Both the position numbers and the translations under genes were made by a program. The notes under the pieces are model-generated. The model saw only the letters and a program-made list of their open reading frames with translations. It was not told the DNA's origin and did no database searches. From JADKIH01 sp031417555 (lineage in GTDB: Bacteria; Bacteroidota; Bacteroidia; AKYH767-A; 2013-40CM-41-45): 64,000 bases of DNA. Shown here one piece after another: positions 27,897 to 35,534 of the stretch. Where the stretch lies: assembly GCA_031417555.1 (NCBI GenBank), contig JANOVV010000065.1:1-64000 (forward strand), in the 5' to 3' direction. Each line of letters starts with the position of its first letter. Within the stretch, counting starts at the first letter, position 1.

Positions 27897-28712
27897 ATGA
27901 AAATGAAATCACTAATTATTCTAATTGCAGGTATTTTATTTCTTAATAAGTCATCGAACGCTTTAAATCCTTCACGTGAATACAAGGTAAAGCCTGAAAA
28001 ATACGGTATGGTTTACAAGGAAGAAAAAATAAATACAAAAGACGGCGCTTCTTTGAATGCCTGGTTTTTTGAAACAGCAAAGAAGACTACCAACTGGGTA
28101 ATTATCAGCGGCAGTGGCGATGGAAATATGGCTGATAATATTGAGATCTGCGGACAATTTCTTTCTGCCGGTTGGAATGTTTTAATGTATGACTACCGTG
28201 GCTTTGGATCCAGCAGCGATTTTCAAATTGATGCTGATACATATATTTATCCTCAGTTTCTTAATGACTTGAACGCAGCTGCTGATTACCTGCGCAAGTC
28301 GAGAGCAATTACAAAATTTGATTTGTATGGAACCAATATCGGCGCCGGACTTTCCTTGGGTGTAGGTTGCAATCGCACTGAGACACGAAAAATTATTGCA
28401 GACGGTTCATGGACCGGTCTGGAACAAATGAAGAAAAAAATAAAAGAGAAAAAAGGAAAAGATGTAATTATTCCTTTTGGCTACGATAAAACTTTTGAAC
28501 CCATGTATGCCTGCGATAAAATGCGCCCAACTCTCAAAGGAGTTTTACTTATCGTTTCTCCGCAAGATGAAATGATCACTCCGGTAGACATGAAACTACT
28601 AAGATGCGCCACACAAACATACATCGTCCCTGCCAGCCCATCGAATGCTGAAAATTTCTCTACCGATAAAAATGTTTATTTCGAAAAGGTGAGTAAGTTT
28701 TTGATACAGTAA
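27897..28712 (+). CDS. Alpha/beta-hydrolase-fold protein lacking the catalytic serine and histidine
   Basis: A 271-residue exported protein with a signal peptide (to about residue 22). It has the alpha/beta-hydrolase layout: SLNAWFFETAKKTTNWVIISGSGDGN, then MYDYRGFGSSSDFQ, and a nucleophile-elbow position reading LYGTNIGAGLSLG. The elbow should be GxSxG, but here the central residue is Asn (G-T-N-I-G). The late Asp region is kept (VSPQDEMITPVDM), but the C-terminal segment where the His normally sits (PASPSNAENFS) has no histidine. The frame is intact, so it looks like a pseudoenzyme of the exported dienelactone-hydrolase/BAAT-like type. Confidence 0.72.
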   Translation: MKMKSLIILIAGILFLNKSSNALNPSREYKVKPEKYGMVYKEEKINTKDGASLNAWFFETAKKTTNWVIISGSGDGNMADNIEICGQFLSAGWNVLMYDYRGFGSSSDFQIDADTYIYPQFLNDLNAAADYLRKSRAITKFDLYGTNIGAGLSLGVGCNRTETRKIIADGSWTGLEQMKKKIKEKKGKDVIIPFGYDKTFEPMYACDKMRPTLKGVLLIVSPQDEMITPVDMKLLRCATQTYIVPASPSNAENFSTDKNVYFEKVSKFLIQ

Positions 28713-29109
28713 ATGGTTTGAAAATTTGTTGATTTGAAATACGTTTTGTTTGTCCTGCAGTGCCGGTTTTTTTTCGAATCTTAAAATTACTGCTCGGCGT
28801 TGTCTAACTCCAGCTGTGATGGACTTGATAACCCAATATTGCTTTCCTACATCTCACAAATATATCAAAACCAACGACGCTTCGACGGACATTCGTCCGT
28901 TGTTTTGAGCAGTGTGATATTTATCCACTTTTCATGGCTCATCGTCTATGAATAATTCCATAATCAGATGCGGCGAATAGATAGGCAACAGCTTTTTTCC
29001 TTCTGCATTCATTTTTATTAAATATAAGCAGGTTCATATAAGCATGAAAACCGAAACTGTATGGATCTGAATATTCCTTCTTCCTATTTTAGCCCAAAAT
29101 ATTTACAAC
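28713..29109. other. Gene-free region carrying the left end of a REP-transposase element
   Basis: Nothing protein-coding is apparent between the hydrolase-like gene and the transposase. The section contains the left 51-bp inverted repeat (28879-28929) and, before it, an unassigned stretch with no repeat partner that I could find in the window. About 180 bp of leader separates the repeat from the transposase start. Confidence 0.6.
28879..28929 (+). repeat. Left inverted repeat of the REP-transposase element
   Basis: 51 bp matching the reverse complement of 29753-29803 at 47 of 51 positions, the first 31 bp perfectly. It contains a small hairpin, ACGGAC/GTCCGT with a 4-nt loop (around 28885-28900), followed by TTGTTTTGAG, as expected of a REP sequence recognised by its cognate transposase. 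Confidence 0.8.
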
Positions 29110-29703
29110 ATGAGAAGTGGCTTTCATTACAACATATATAAAGATAAAACCTATTTCTTAACAATGACAATTGTCGATTGGATTGATCTGTTCACACGTA
29201 TAGCTCAGAAACAACTAATCGTTGATTCGCTGAAATACTGTCAAGAAAATAAAGGGCTAAACATTTTCGGCTGGTGTCTGATGCCGAGTCATCTGCACCT
29301 GATTGCAAACACCAAAATACCGTTTGATCTCGATGATGTAGTGAGGGACTTCAAACGTCACACTTCTAAGCATGCAATATTTCTAATAGAAAATGCACCG
29401 GAAAGTCGCCGGGAATGGTTACTTGACAAATTTGCTCATGCAGGAAAGACACATCCTAAAAATAAAAATCATAAAGTATGGAGGGATAAAAATCATGCAA
29501 TTGAATTGTTCACAGAAAAAGTGACATGGCAAAAACTGAAATATATACATCGCAATCCGGTTGTTGACAAAATTGTTTACCATGAACAGGATTATCTTTT
29601 TAGTTCTGCTCGGAATTATTACGGATTACCAAATGTACTGGAGATTGATTGTTTAACTACACCGGTTATTACTTCGTCAAGTAATAATTTCTTTAATCCT
29701 TAA
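29110..29703 (+). CDS. REP-associated tyrosine transposase (Y1 HUH nuclease)
   Basis: A 197-residue member of the IS200/IS605-like Y1 transposase superfamily, RAYT branch. The HUH metal motif is HLHLI within CLMPSHLHLIANT (about residues 57-69). The catalytic tyrosine is probably in KLKYIHRNPV (about residues 140-149), and the family signature SSARNYYG follows near residue 165. The start ATG gives MRSGFHYNIYKDKTYFLTMT, a canonical opening. It cleaves and joins single-stranded DNA at REP hairpins. The frame is intact, so the enzyme may be active. Confidence 0.9.
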   Translation: MRSGFHYNIYKDKTYFLTMTIVDWIDLFTRIAQKQLIVDSLKYCQENKGLNIFGWCLMPSHLHLIANTKIPFDLDDVVRDFKRHTSKHAIFLIENAPESRREWLLDKFAHAGKTHPKNKNHKVWRDKNHAIELFTEKVTWQKLKYIHRNPVVDKIVYHEQDYLFSSARNYYGLPNVLEIDCLTTPVITSSSNNFFNP

Positions 29704-29752
29704 GTGTCTTTTAACAAATATTGTCGATTATTAAACTCGATGAGCATTTAAT

Positions 29753-29803
29753 GGTGGATGAATATCACACAACTCAAAACAACGGACGAATGTCCGTCGA
29801 AGC
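29753..29803 (-). repeat. Right inverted repeat of the REP-transposase element
   Basis: Inverted partner of 28879-28929, differing at four positions, and placed 49 bp after the transposase stop. It holds the same ACGGAC/GTCCGT hairpin. The mismatches all lie in the inner 20 bp, so the hairpin-bearing outer part is the more conserved. Confidence 0.8.
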
Positions 29804-29880
29804 AGTTCTTATACCAATATTGGTTAACTTGATTGAATTACATTCTCTATTTTGAAATTCCTTTCCGGAATATGCACTAA

Positions 29881-29983
29881 TTGAAGTACGTTTGGCGGCG
29901 TAGTCACGCGTAGGTGAGTTGGTGATCCTAATCAAATTGTATTACTCGCGCTAGACTACTCCGAGCCAAGGGTCCGACTTCAA
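29881..29983. repeat. Imperfect inverted repeat downstream of the RAYT element
   Basis: Three short arm pairs occur in mirrored order: TTGAAGT (29881) with ACTTCAA (29977-29983), TTGGC with GCCAA, and GTAGTC with GACTAC. The loop is about 45 bp. Base composition is GC-richer than its surroundings. It sits just after the stop of the convergent NifU-domain gene and could be a degraded REP-like unit or a terminator. The pairing is broken, so confidence is limited. Confidence 0.4.
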
Positions 29984-29992
29984 TATATAAAA

Positions 29993-30247
29993 TTAACCCT
30001 CCGGTATAGCCACAACCCCCTTTATTTCCGGAACCATACGAAATATTTCTTGTTCTATTCCTGCTTTTAATGTCATTGCACTCATATTGCAGGAACTGCA
30101 TGAACCATGAAAGCGTAGGTGCACGATCATATCTTCTGTAATTTCAAGAATGGAAACATTGCCGCTATCCGCTTCAAGATAAGGCCGAAGTTGGCTCAAT
30201 GCCTCTTCAACTCTCCTGTATATTTCCGGATTTTCTAAACGCTTCAT
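29993..30247 (-). CDS. NifU C-terminal-domain protein (Fe-S cluster carrier)
   Basis: An 84-residue single-domain NifU-like protein that can bind and deliver Fe-S clusters in the cytoplasm. The cluster-binding CXXC is CSSC in FHGSCSSCNMSAMTLKAGIE at about residues 50-53, after the conserved LRPYLEADSGNVSI. It follows mrp by 18 bp on the same strand, a pairing often seen in Bacteroidota and consistent with a joint role in cluster transfer. Confidence 0.93.
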   Translation of the reverse strand: MKRLENPEIYRRVEEALSQLRPYLEADSGNVSILEITEDMIVHLRFHGSCSSCNMSAMTLKAGIEQEIFRMVPEIKGVVAIPEG

Positions 30248-30265
30248 GGTAAAAAAATAAAAAAA

Positions 30266-31369
30266 TTAATACGCTGTTGCTCCTACTCTAACCGAAGGTG
30301 GTTTGGATGCATTACGAATGGCAATGTTACGAACTAAATAATCAGCTACTTCATGAAATGCTTTCGCTGCCTGTGTGTCTTCATCGAGTACAATCGGTAA
30401 ACCCGTATCTCCACCTTCACGAATACTTTGCACCAAAGGAATTTCTCCGAGAAATGGAATGTTCAACTCATCGGCAAGTTTTCTACAACCTTCTTTTCCG
30501 AAAATATAATATTTATTATCTGGTAATTCTGCCGGTGTGAAATAAGACATGTTTTCTATCAGTCCAAGAACAGGAATATTTATACTCTCAAGCTGAAACA
30601 TATTTATTCCTTTTCGTGCATCTGCTAAAGCAACATGTTGCGGTGTACTTACTATCACTGCTCCCGTCACCGGCACTGCACTTACGAGTGTAAGATGAAT
30701 GTCGCCGGTACCCGGCGGCAAATCGATTAGCATGTAATCCAGTTCTCCCCACTCTGCATCACTGAATAATTGCTTAAGTGCTTTCGATGCCATTGGCCCG
30801 CGCCACGGTATCGCTTTGTTTGGGTCTACAAGCATGCCTATAGACAATACTTTAACACCATATCGTTCAATCGGAATCATAAAAGATGTTCCGTCTCTTT
30901 CATTCACAAGTATTCTTTCTTTTTCTACACCAAACATTATATGTTGTGAAGGACCATAAATATCGGCATCGATCAAACCGACTTTTACACCTTTAGAAGC
31001 AAGCGCAATGGCCAGATTTGCTGCTACCGTTGATTTTCCAACCCCTCCTTTGCCTGAAGCAATGGCAATTATATTTTTTACACCAGGTAAAAGTGCATCT
31101 TCACTTTCGCGGCCACTGGTGGTTTTTGCCGTCATATTTACAGTAACATTAGCACTTTCATCCACAAAATGAATGATGGCATTGATACATGCTTTCTGAA
31201 TCAGAGCCTTTAAAGGACAAGCGGCTGTCGTAAGTATTACGTCAAATCGAACATTTTTCCCGTCAATTTCAATATTATCAATCATATTGAGGGTAATAAG
31301 ATCTTTTTTAAGATCCGGTTCGATGACATTCCTTAAGGCATCGATGACATTTTCACGGTTAATTTCCAT
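30266..31369 (-). CDS. mrp: Mrp/NBP35-family ATP-binding protein (Fe-S cluster carrier)
   Basis: A 367-residue P-loop ATPase. An N-terminal FeS-assembly domain (residues 1 to about 80) is followed by the deviant Walker A GKGGVGKS (about residue 106), the DADIYGPSQH switch region and the DYMLIDLPPGTGDIHLT Walker B. The segment after LIENMSYFTPAELPDNKYY has no CXXC in the place where E. coli ApbC keeps its cluster-binding cysteines, a feature I recall for Bacteroidota homologues. It is paired with the NifU-domain protein downstream, suggesting the two hand clusters to client enzymes. Confidence 0.93.
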   Translation of the reverse strand: MEINRENVIDALRNVIEPDLKKDLITLNMIDNIEIDGKNVRFDVILTTAACPLKALIQKACINAIIHFVDESANVTVNMTAKTTSGRESEDALLPGVKNIIAIASGKGGVGKSTVAANLAIALASKGVKVGLIDADIYGPSQHIMFGVEKERILVNERDGTSFMIPIERYGVKVLSIGMLVDPNKAIPWRGPMASKALKQLFSDAEWGELDYMLIDLPPGTGDIHLTLVSAVPVTGAVIVSTPQHVALADARKGINMFQLESINIPVLGLIENMSYFTPAELPDNKYYIFGKEGCRKLADELNIPFLGEIPLVQSIREGGDTGLPIVLDEDTQAAKAFHEVADYLVRNIAIRNASKPPSVRVGATAY

Positions 31370-31964
31370 AGATTGTAAAGATACGAAGTTGAAAATGAAA
31401 ATAAGATTTTTGCAATACTATTTCCATAAAAAAATCTTTTAAACCCTTCTAAAATCAAATTCCAATTGCATTCATAAAACATAAAGCTAACAAATATTTA
31501 ATTTATCTAAAGCCGTATTGAGTTGTTGATATTGAATCACCACCTAATATTTTTACAAAATTTACCCGATTTTTTTTGATACTTAAAACTCACAAGTTCC
31601 GCCAGCCGGCGGATGACATTCATGTCGCATAATAATGTGCCGTCCACTTGCCGCCGAAGTAAAGTTGATATAGGTAACAAAATTTTATTGGCGGCAAGTG
31701 GACGGCACTCCCAATCCAAATACCTTGTCATCCAGAAAGGAACTTGTGAGTTTTAAGAATCTGTTTTGGAATAAATTATAAAATTGAATTCCCGATTTAT
31801 TTTAATTTAGTGATGAATCAACAGAAAATTGGTTATCTTTTAATAAGTAATAATTGTTAGCCTAACTAAAATGCAATAGCATTCAGAAGCAAATCATTAT
31901 TCAATATTTTATAAAGATAAACAGCAATAAATCACTTTAAATTATATTGATAATTTACCACCAA
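31370..31964. other. Gene-free region holding a nested palindromic element
   Basis: No convincing gene is found in these 595 bp. The middle (31582-31757) is a nested inverted repeat described separately; the flanks are AT-rich. A 64-codon minus-strand frame across the palindrome (31537-31731) has no family resemblance and is dismissed. The end near mrp has a minus-strand TATCTTTA at 31376-31383, a possible weak promoter. Confidence 0.6.
31582..31757. repeat. Nested palindromic element (MITE- or REP-like)
   Basis: Outer arms 31582-31600 and 31739-31757 are perfect 19-bp inverted repeats (core AAACTCACAAGTTCC). A second pair GGATGACA/TGTCATCC lies at 31611-31618 and 31726-31733. An inner perfect 19-bp pair (core CCGTCCACTTGCCGCC) lies at 31637-31655 and 31690-31708 around a 34-nt loop. 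The left arm also contains a TCCGCC/GGCGGA mini-hairpin (31598-31613). The whole folds as one long interrupted stem and is GC-richer than its surroundings. I infer a non-autonomous mobile repeat or a structured RNA. Confidence 0.75.
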
Positions 31965-32315
31965 CTAATCAAACTCAAGTTCCACCATCGGATCCCAAAA
32001 ATGTTTTTTAAAATCTACTACCTGATCTTTTTTAATCTTAACACCTTCCTTTTCCAACAGCTTTTGCATGTGTGATGGCGTTTGAAAATGATGTTTCCCA
32101 GTTAACAATCCGATACGATTTACAACACGATGTGCAGGTATTGTAGGTCGAACCGTATGAGCACCATTCATAGCCCAACCAACCATTCGTGCCGAACGTG
32201 CAGTGCCCAGGTATTTTGCAATGGCACCGTAAGAAGTTACACGGCCTTTAGGTATCAGTCGCGCAACGGCATAAACCTGTTCGAAAAATGAATCAAGTTT
32301 TTTTGAGGTCTTCAT
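31965..32315 (-). CDS. Alkyltransferase-like protein (MGMT family without the acceptor cysteine)
   Basis: A 116-residue protein with only the DNA-binding domain of O6-alkylguanine-DNA alkyltransferase: VYAVARLIPKGRVTSYGAIAKYLG, then the helix-turn-helix with the arginine finger (TARSARMVGWAMNG). The acceptor motif PCHRV reads PAHRV (about residues 60-64), so it cannot take the alkyl group onto cysteine. Proteins of this kind flag O6-alkylguanine for nucleotide excision repair. Its start overlaps the end of trmB by 4 bp, so translation is probably coupled. Confidence 0.88.
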   Translation of the reverse strand: MKTSKKLDSFFEQVYAVARLIPKGRVTSYGAIAKYLGTARSARMVGWAMNGAHTVRPTIPAHRVVNRIGLLTGKHHFQTPSHMQKLLEKEGVKIKKDQVVDFKKHFWDPMVELEFD

Positions 32316-32986
32316 ATTTTAGAATTAATACGAAATTGAATGTAACAGATTTTTGATCCCTCCTTCAGCCAAATTTTTTCATAGGTAGTTTTAATAGAGA
32401 GAATTTCATCTTCTTCATATTTACTGTACAAATCATCACTGGAAATAAGTACTTCACATTTTTCTTTTTCTAAAACTTCGATTGAATAATCATACAATGG
32501 CTTACTGTCTGTTTTCAAATTTACAACTCCCTGCTGAATCATAAATTGGCGGTACAAATTTAAAAAACGTAAAGAAGTGAGTCGTTTTTTTTCACCTGAT
32601 GTAGCTAAATGTGGATCAGGAAATGTTATCCAGATTTCATCAACTTCATCTTTACCAAAAAAAGAATGGATATTCTCAATTTGAATTCTTAGAAAACCAA
32701 CATTTAATATTTTCTCTTCGAAAGCTGTCTTTGCTCCTCTCCACAATCGCGCTCCTTTCCAATCTACACCTATAAAATTTTTTCCCGGAAATTTCGAAGC
32801 CAGATTCAAAGTATATTCTCCTCTGCCACATCCTAATTCAAGAACAATTGGATTGCTATTCTTGAAAAAATCCGTTTTCCAATTTCCTTTTAATCCATCA
32901 TCCTCCGGTGGAAAAATAATCTTAGGTTGAATAAGGTTCGTAAAAGTTTCATTCTCTTTAAAACGCTTTAATTTATCTTTTCCCAT
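32312..32986 (-). CDS. trmB: tRNA (guanine-N7)-methyltransferase
   Basis: Methylates G46 in the variable loop of tRNAs using S-adenosylmethionine. It has 224 residues. The SAM-binding motif I is ELGCGRGEYTLNLA (about residue 51), followed by the NFIGVDWKGARLW strand, and the catalytic/tRNA segment EIWITFPDPHLATSGEKKRL with a late TDSKPLYDYS. It overlaps the alkyltransferase-like gene by 4 bp. The pairing with a DNA-repair gene seems to be positional rather than functional. Confidence 0.94.
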   Translation of the reverse strand: MGKDKLKRFKENETFTNLIQPKIIFPPEDDGLKGNWKTDFFKNSNPIVLELGCGRGEYTLNLASKFPGKNFIGVDWKGARLWRGAKTAFEEKILNVGFLRIQIENIHSFFGKDEVDEIWITFPDPHLATSGEKKRLTSLRFLNLYRQFMIQQGVVNLKTDSKPLYDYSIEVLEKEKCEVLISSDDLYSKYEEDEILSIKTTYEKIWLKEGSKICYIQFRINSKI

Positions 32987-33133
32987 AACAGCGTGTGAAA
33001 TTAGTAAATTGAGTAACGATTAATGGGTTGCCTTATAATTTTCTGAAAGTTATTTTCTCCAATATTTGAAATAATTCTGGATAAATAGATTGAAAATCAT
33101 AAATAAATCATACTTTTATCTGTCTACAAAGCA

Positions 33134-34189
33134 ATGTCCATGCAGGTTTTGAAAGAAAAAAAAATATTGGTTGCTGCACTCGATTGGGGTATAGGACATG
33201 CTACGAGGTGTGTACCAATTATTCGACGACTGCAAAATCGTGGTTATGAAGTTATTCTCGCTTCAAATGGGACAGCTAAAGATTTTTTCAAAAATTATTT
33301 TCCTGAATTATTAATTATCGACAAACCGTCGTATAATATATCCTACCCAAAAAACGATTCAATGGTTACTGCTATGGTCAGGCAGCTTCCTTCAATAATC
33401 AAAACAATAATACAGGAACATCGTTGGCTGAATAAAATAATCAGTGAATACAAAATCAACGAAGTTATTTCTGACAATTGTTATGGATTATGGAATAAGA
33501 AAATTTATTCCGTTTTTATTACTCATCAATTAAGGATAAAATGCCCGGAAGGGGTAAAATTTTTAGAGCCTGTTATCAGTCGAATAATTTCATTTTTTAT
33601 TCGCAGATATGATGAATGTTATATTCCCGATTTTGCAGGAAGTATTAATTACTCAGGCGATCTTTCACATAGAAAAAAAATACCGGCACATGCAAAATAC
33701 ATCGGCCCACTTAGCCGATTTAGTGAAAACAAAAGTGAACTGGAAGCAGAGCCCTTTGATGTCGTAGTCTTATTAAGCGGCCCGGAACCACAACGGACTA
33801 TCTTAGAAAATAAATGTTTTAAACTTCTCAAAGGACAAAATAAAAAATGTTGCTTCATTCGCGGATTGCCCGGGAATTCTGAAAGAAAAATAAATTCAGA
33901 AGAAATTACATGGCACAATCATCTACCTGATGATGAATTAAAATCCGTTTTATTGAATGCAAAAAAAATTGTCTGCCGGCCGGGTTATTCAACAATAATG
34001 GATCTTGCAGAACTAAAAGTTAAAGCATTGCTTATTCCCACACCCGGACAAACAGAACAGGAGTACCTTGCCTCTCACAATAAAGAAAATGAACAATTTG
34101 AAGTTATCAGTCAGAAAAAAATCAATCTGAAAGATCTAATCAGAGAAGTGAACCGCCCTGCGGTCAGATTGATGGTTCCGTTTTATTGA
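33134..34189 (+). CDS. MurG/UGT-like glycosyltransferase (GT-B fold)
   Basis: A 351-residue cytoplasmic protein opening with KKILVAALDWGIGHATRCVPIIRRL, the glycine-rich donor-fold entry typical of MurG-like and macrolide-type glycosyltransferases. A C-terminal half holds VVLLSGPEPQRTILE and CRPGYSTIMDLAELKVKALLIPTPGQTEQEYLA, matching the GT28 nucleotide-sugar-binding motif. MurG itself is longer in sequence contacts and usually lies in a mur cluster, so this is a stand-alone homologue of unknown acceptor. The stop overlaps the stop of a convergent lipoprotein gene by 7 bp. Confidence 0.8.
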   Translation: MSMQVLKEKKILVAALDWGIGHATRCVPIIRRLQNRGYEVILASNGTAKDFFKNYFPELLIIDKPSYNISYPKNDSMVTAMVRQLPSIIKTIIQEHRWLNKIISEYKINEVISDNCYGLWNKKIYSVFITHQLRIKCPEGVKFLEPVISRIISFFIRRYDECYIPDFAGSINYSGDLSHRKKIPAHAKYIGPLSRFSENKSELEAEPFDVVVLLSGPEPQRTILENKCFKLLKGQNKKCCFIRGLPGNSERKINSEEITWHNHLPDDELKSVLLNAKKIVCRPGYSTIMDLAELKVKALLIPTPGQTEQEYLASHNKENEQFEVISQKKINLKDLIREVNRPAVRLMVPFY

Positions 34190-34689
34190 ATATTTAAAAC
34201 GATCGCCGCCGTCGAAACAATGTTACTTTTGTGTAAAGAGCGGTCATAAATAAATACATCAAATCGGAAAGTATCTTTTACTGCCAGTGATGACAAAAAA
34301 ATATCGCAGGAAATATCTCCCTTCAATGATTTATTTTTCACCGTCGGAGTTAAATAAGGCAGCCTCCCGCCAAATCCTGTTATGGATGGACGCTCAACCC
34401 ATGCTCCATTAACCAGCTGAAAAAGTGTTGCTTGATAATTTCTGTAATACTCACTTGCCGGATCATCAAAGATTGGATGATTTTGTCCAACGTCTTTATA
34501 ACCAACATCACCATCACCATCGGTAAAACTTAAATTAATTGTAATATTTTCATCAAAACCCTGCGCATTTTGACTTGAGTAAATATCTTTAAAAGTAATT
34601 ATAGGTTCTATTGGAAATTCATCCGGCTTCTTACAAGATGAAGCAGCAAAAGCTATGAGTATTGATAAATAAAAATATTTGAATTTCAT
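34183..34689 (-). CDS. Lipoprotein of unknown function with Ca-binding-like DGDGD loop
   Basis: A 168-residue lipoprotein: signal peptide ending AFAASSC, lipidated cysteine at residue 19. The mature part includes FTDGDGDVGYKD (about residue 57), a loop seen in many Bacteroidota exported proteins and reminiscent of calcium-binding sites, and a beta-rich C-terminus (SSLAVKDTFRFDVFIYDRSLHKSNIV). It is transcribed convergently with the glycosyltransferase gene and overlaps it by 7 bp. Function unknown. Confidence 0.75.
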   Translation of the reverse strand: MKFKYFYLSILIAFAASSCKKPDEFPIEPIITFKDIYSSQNAQGFDENITINLSFTDGDGDVGYKDVGQNHPIFDDPASEYYRNYQATLFQLVNGAWVERPSITGFGGRLPYLTPTVKNKSLKGDISCDIFLSSLAVKDTFRFDVFIYDRSLHKSNIVSTAAIVLNIQ

Positions 34690-34749
34690 GAATGATTTTG
34701 AAAGTATAAATTTACGAAATTATTTCGGTTCAAATCAAACAAAACTTAT

Positions 34750-35265
34750 ATGGCATTAATTCTACCCATTAAAAATATTACACCTAAAATCGGCGCCACC
34801 TGTTTTCTGGCCGATAATGCCACAATAATTGGCGATGTCGAAATGGGTGATGAATGTAGCATTTGGTTTAATGCGGTTATAAGAGGCGATGTCAACAGTA
34901 TTCGTATTGGTAAGCAGGTGAATATACAGGATGGGGCCGTTATTCATTGTACTTATCAAAAAGCGAAAACCATTATCGGAAACCGTTGCAACATCGGGCA
35001 CAATGCAATCATTCATGGCTGCCGGTTGCAAGATAATGTCCTGATTGGAATGGGCGCTATCATTATGGATAATGCTGTTATAGAATCATTCAGCATCGTC
35101 GGCGCCGGTTCTGTTGTCCTTGAAAATACAATAGTGGAAACAGGATTTATTTACGCAGGTTCCCCGGCAAAAAAAATAAAAGCGATATCCCCTGAACAAA
35201 GAAAACTTTTAGAAGAACTCCCGGATAGGTATATAATGTATAGCCAGTGGTATAATCCAGATTGA
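34750..35265 (+). CDS. Gamma-class carbonic anhydrase-like hexapeptide protein
   Basis: A 171-residue left-handed beta-helix protein of the YrdA/PaaY/gamma-carbonic-anhydrase group. The metal-binding histidines are visible in QDGAVIHC and in IGHNAIIHGC (three His in all), with VIRGDVNSIRIG before them. The C-terminus (YAGSPAKKIKAISPEQ) is the usual alpha-helical arm. It probably binds Zn or Fe and hydrates CO2, although many homologues were not shown active. It is a single-gene transcript bounded by the lipoprotein and the intron flank. Confidence 0.92.
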   Translation: MALILPIKNITPKIGATCFLADNATIIGDVEMGDECSIWFNAVIRGDVNSIRIGKQVNIQDGAVIHCTYQKAKTIIGNRCNIGHNAIIHGCRLQDNVLIGMGAIIMDNAVIESFSIVGAGSVVLENTIVETGFIYAGSPAKKIKAISPEQRKLLEELPDRYIMYSQWYNPD

Positions 35266-35453
35266 TCCCAATAGTAATTGAATAATCAGTAATTTCTTTT
35301 AGCTCTCTTTTCTCTGCGCCCTCAGCGCCCTCAGCGTTAAAAAAATCCACCTTTACATTCACCACCACCTTTGAAGCAAAGTCAAAATCATTACACCTAA
35401 CCAACCGTATTACTAAATTGATAGGACAGTGTTTTAACGCAAAGGCCGCCGAG
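35266..35453. other. Left flank (3' exon side) of the group II intron insertion
   Basis: Non-coding. It contains two tandem copies of a GCCCTCAGC-type unit (about 35318-35336) and, next to the intron end, AACGCAAAGGCCGCCGAG. Its counterpart on the other side of the intron is CTCGCAGAGGGGGTGTTTCT. Joined, they resemble the CGCAGAG/CTCTGCG intergenic repeats common in Bacteroidota, so the intron seems to sit in such a repeat. A 113-codon minus-strand frame (35147-35488) is dismissed. Confidence 0.55.
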
Positions 35454-35489
35454 TAGGCAAAGGGGAGTTTCGCCCCTAAGCCTCTCACA

Positions 35490-35523
35490 GAACCGTACGT
35501 GATAGTCTCCCATCATACGGCTC
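35490..35523 (-). ncRNA. Group II intron domain V
   Basis: A 34-nt hairpin on the minus strand: 5' arm GAGCCGTATGATGG, 3' arm ending CACGTACGGTTC. This is the hallmark size and sequence of catalytic domain V. A domain VI-like hairpin follows (AGGC/GCCT and AGGGG/CCCCT pairs, about 35456-35482). A bulged branch-point adenosine at the normal spot is not obvious, so splicing by hydrolysis is possible. Confidence 0.9.
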
Positions 35524-35534
35524 GTGTAATTCTT

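Larger units (their letters stand above)
28879..29803 (+). mobile_element. REP-associated transposase (RAYT) with flanking REP-like inverted repeats
   Basis: A 925-bp unit made of a Y1/TnpA-REP transposase gene bracketed by 51-bp inverted repeats, each carrying its own small hairpin. This matches the RAYT/REPtron layout, in which a single-copy chromosomal transposase is flanked by the REP palindromes it cuts. No target-site duplication is obvious at the outer edges. No other copy of this palindrome was noticed in the window. Confidence 0.72.

Noticed and set aside
31537..31731. 64-codon frame over the nested palindrome
   Set aside because: Its sequence is dictated by the inverted repeat, and it matches no family.
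31965..32315. Functional O6-alkylguanine-DNA alkyltransferase
   Set aside because: The acceptor cysteine is alanine (PAHRV), and the N-terminal domain is absent, so an alkyltransferase-like protein is the better call.
35147..35488. 113-codon minus-strand frame
   Set aside because: It overlaps the carbonic anhydrase end, the CTCAGCG repeats and the intron end; no domain or plausible start region.
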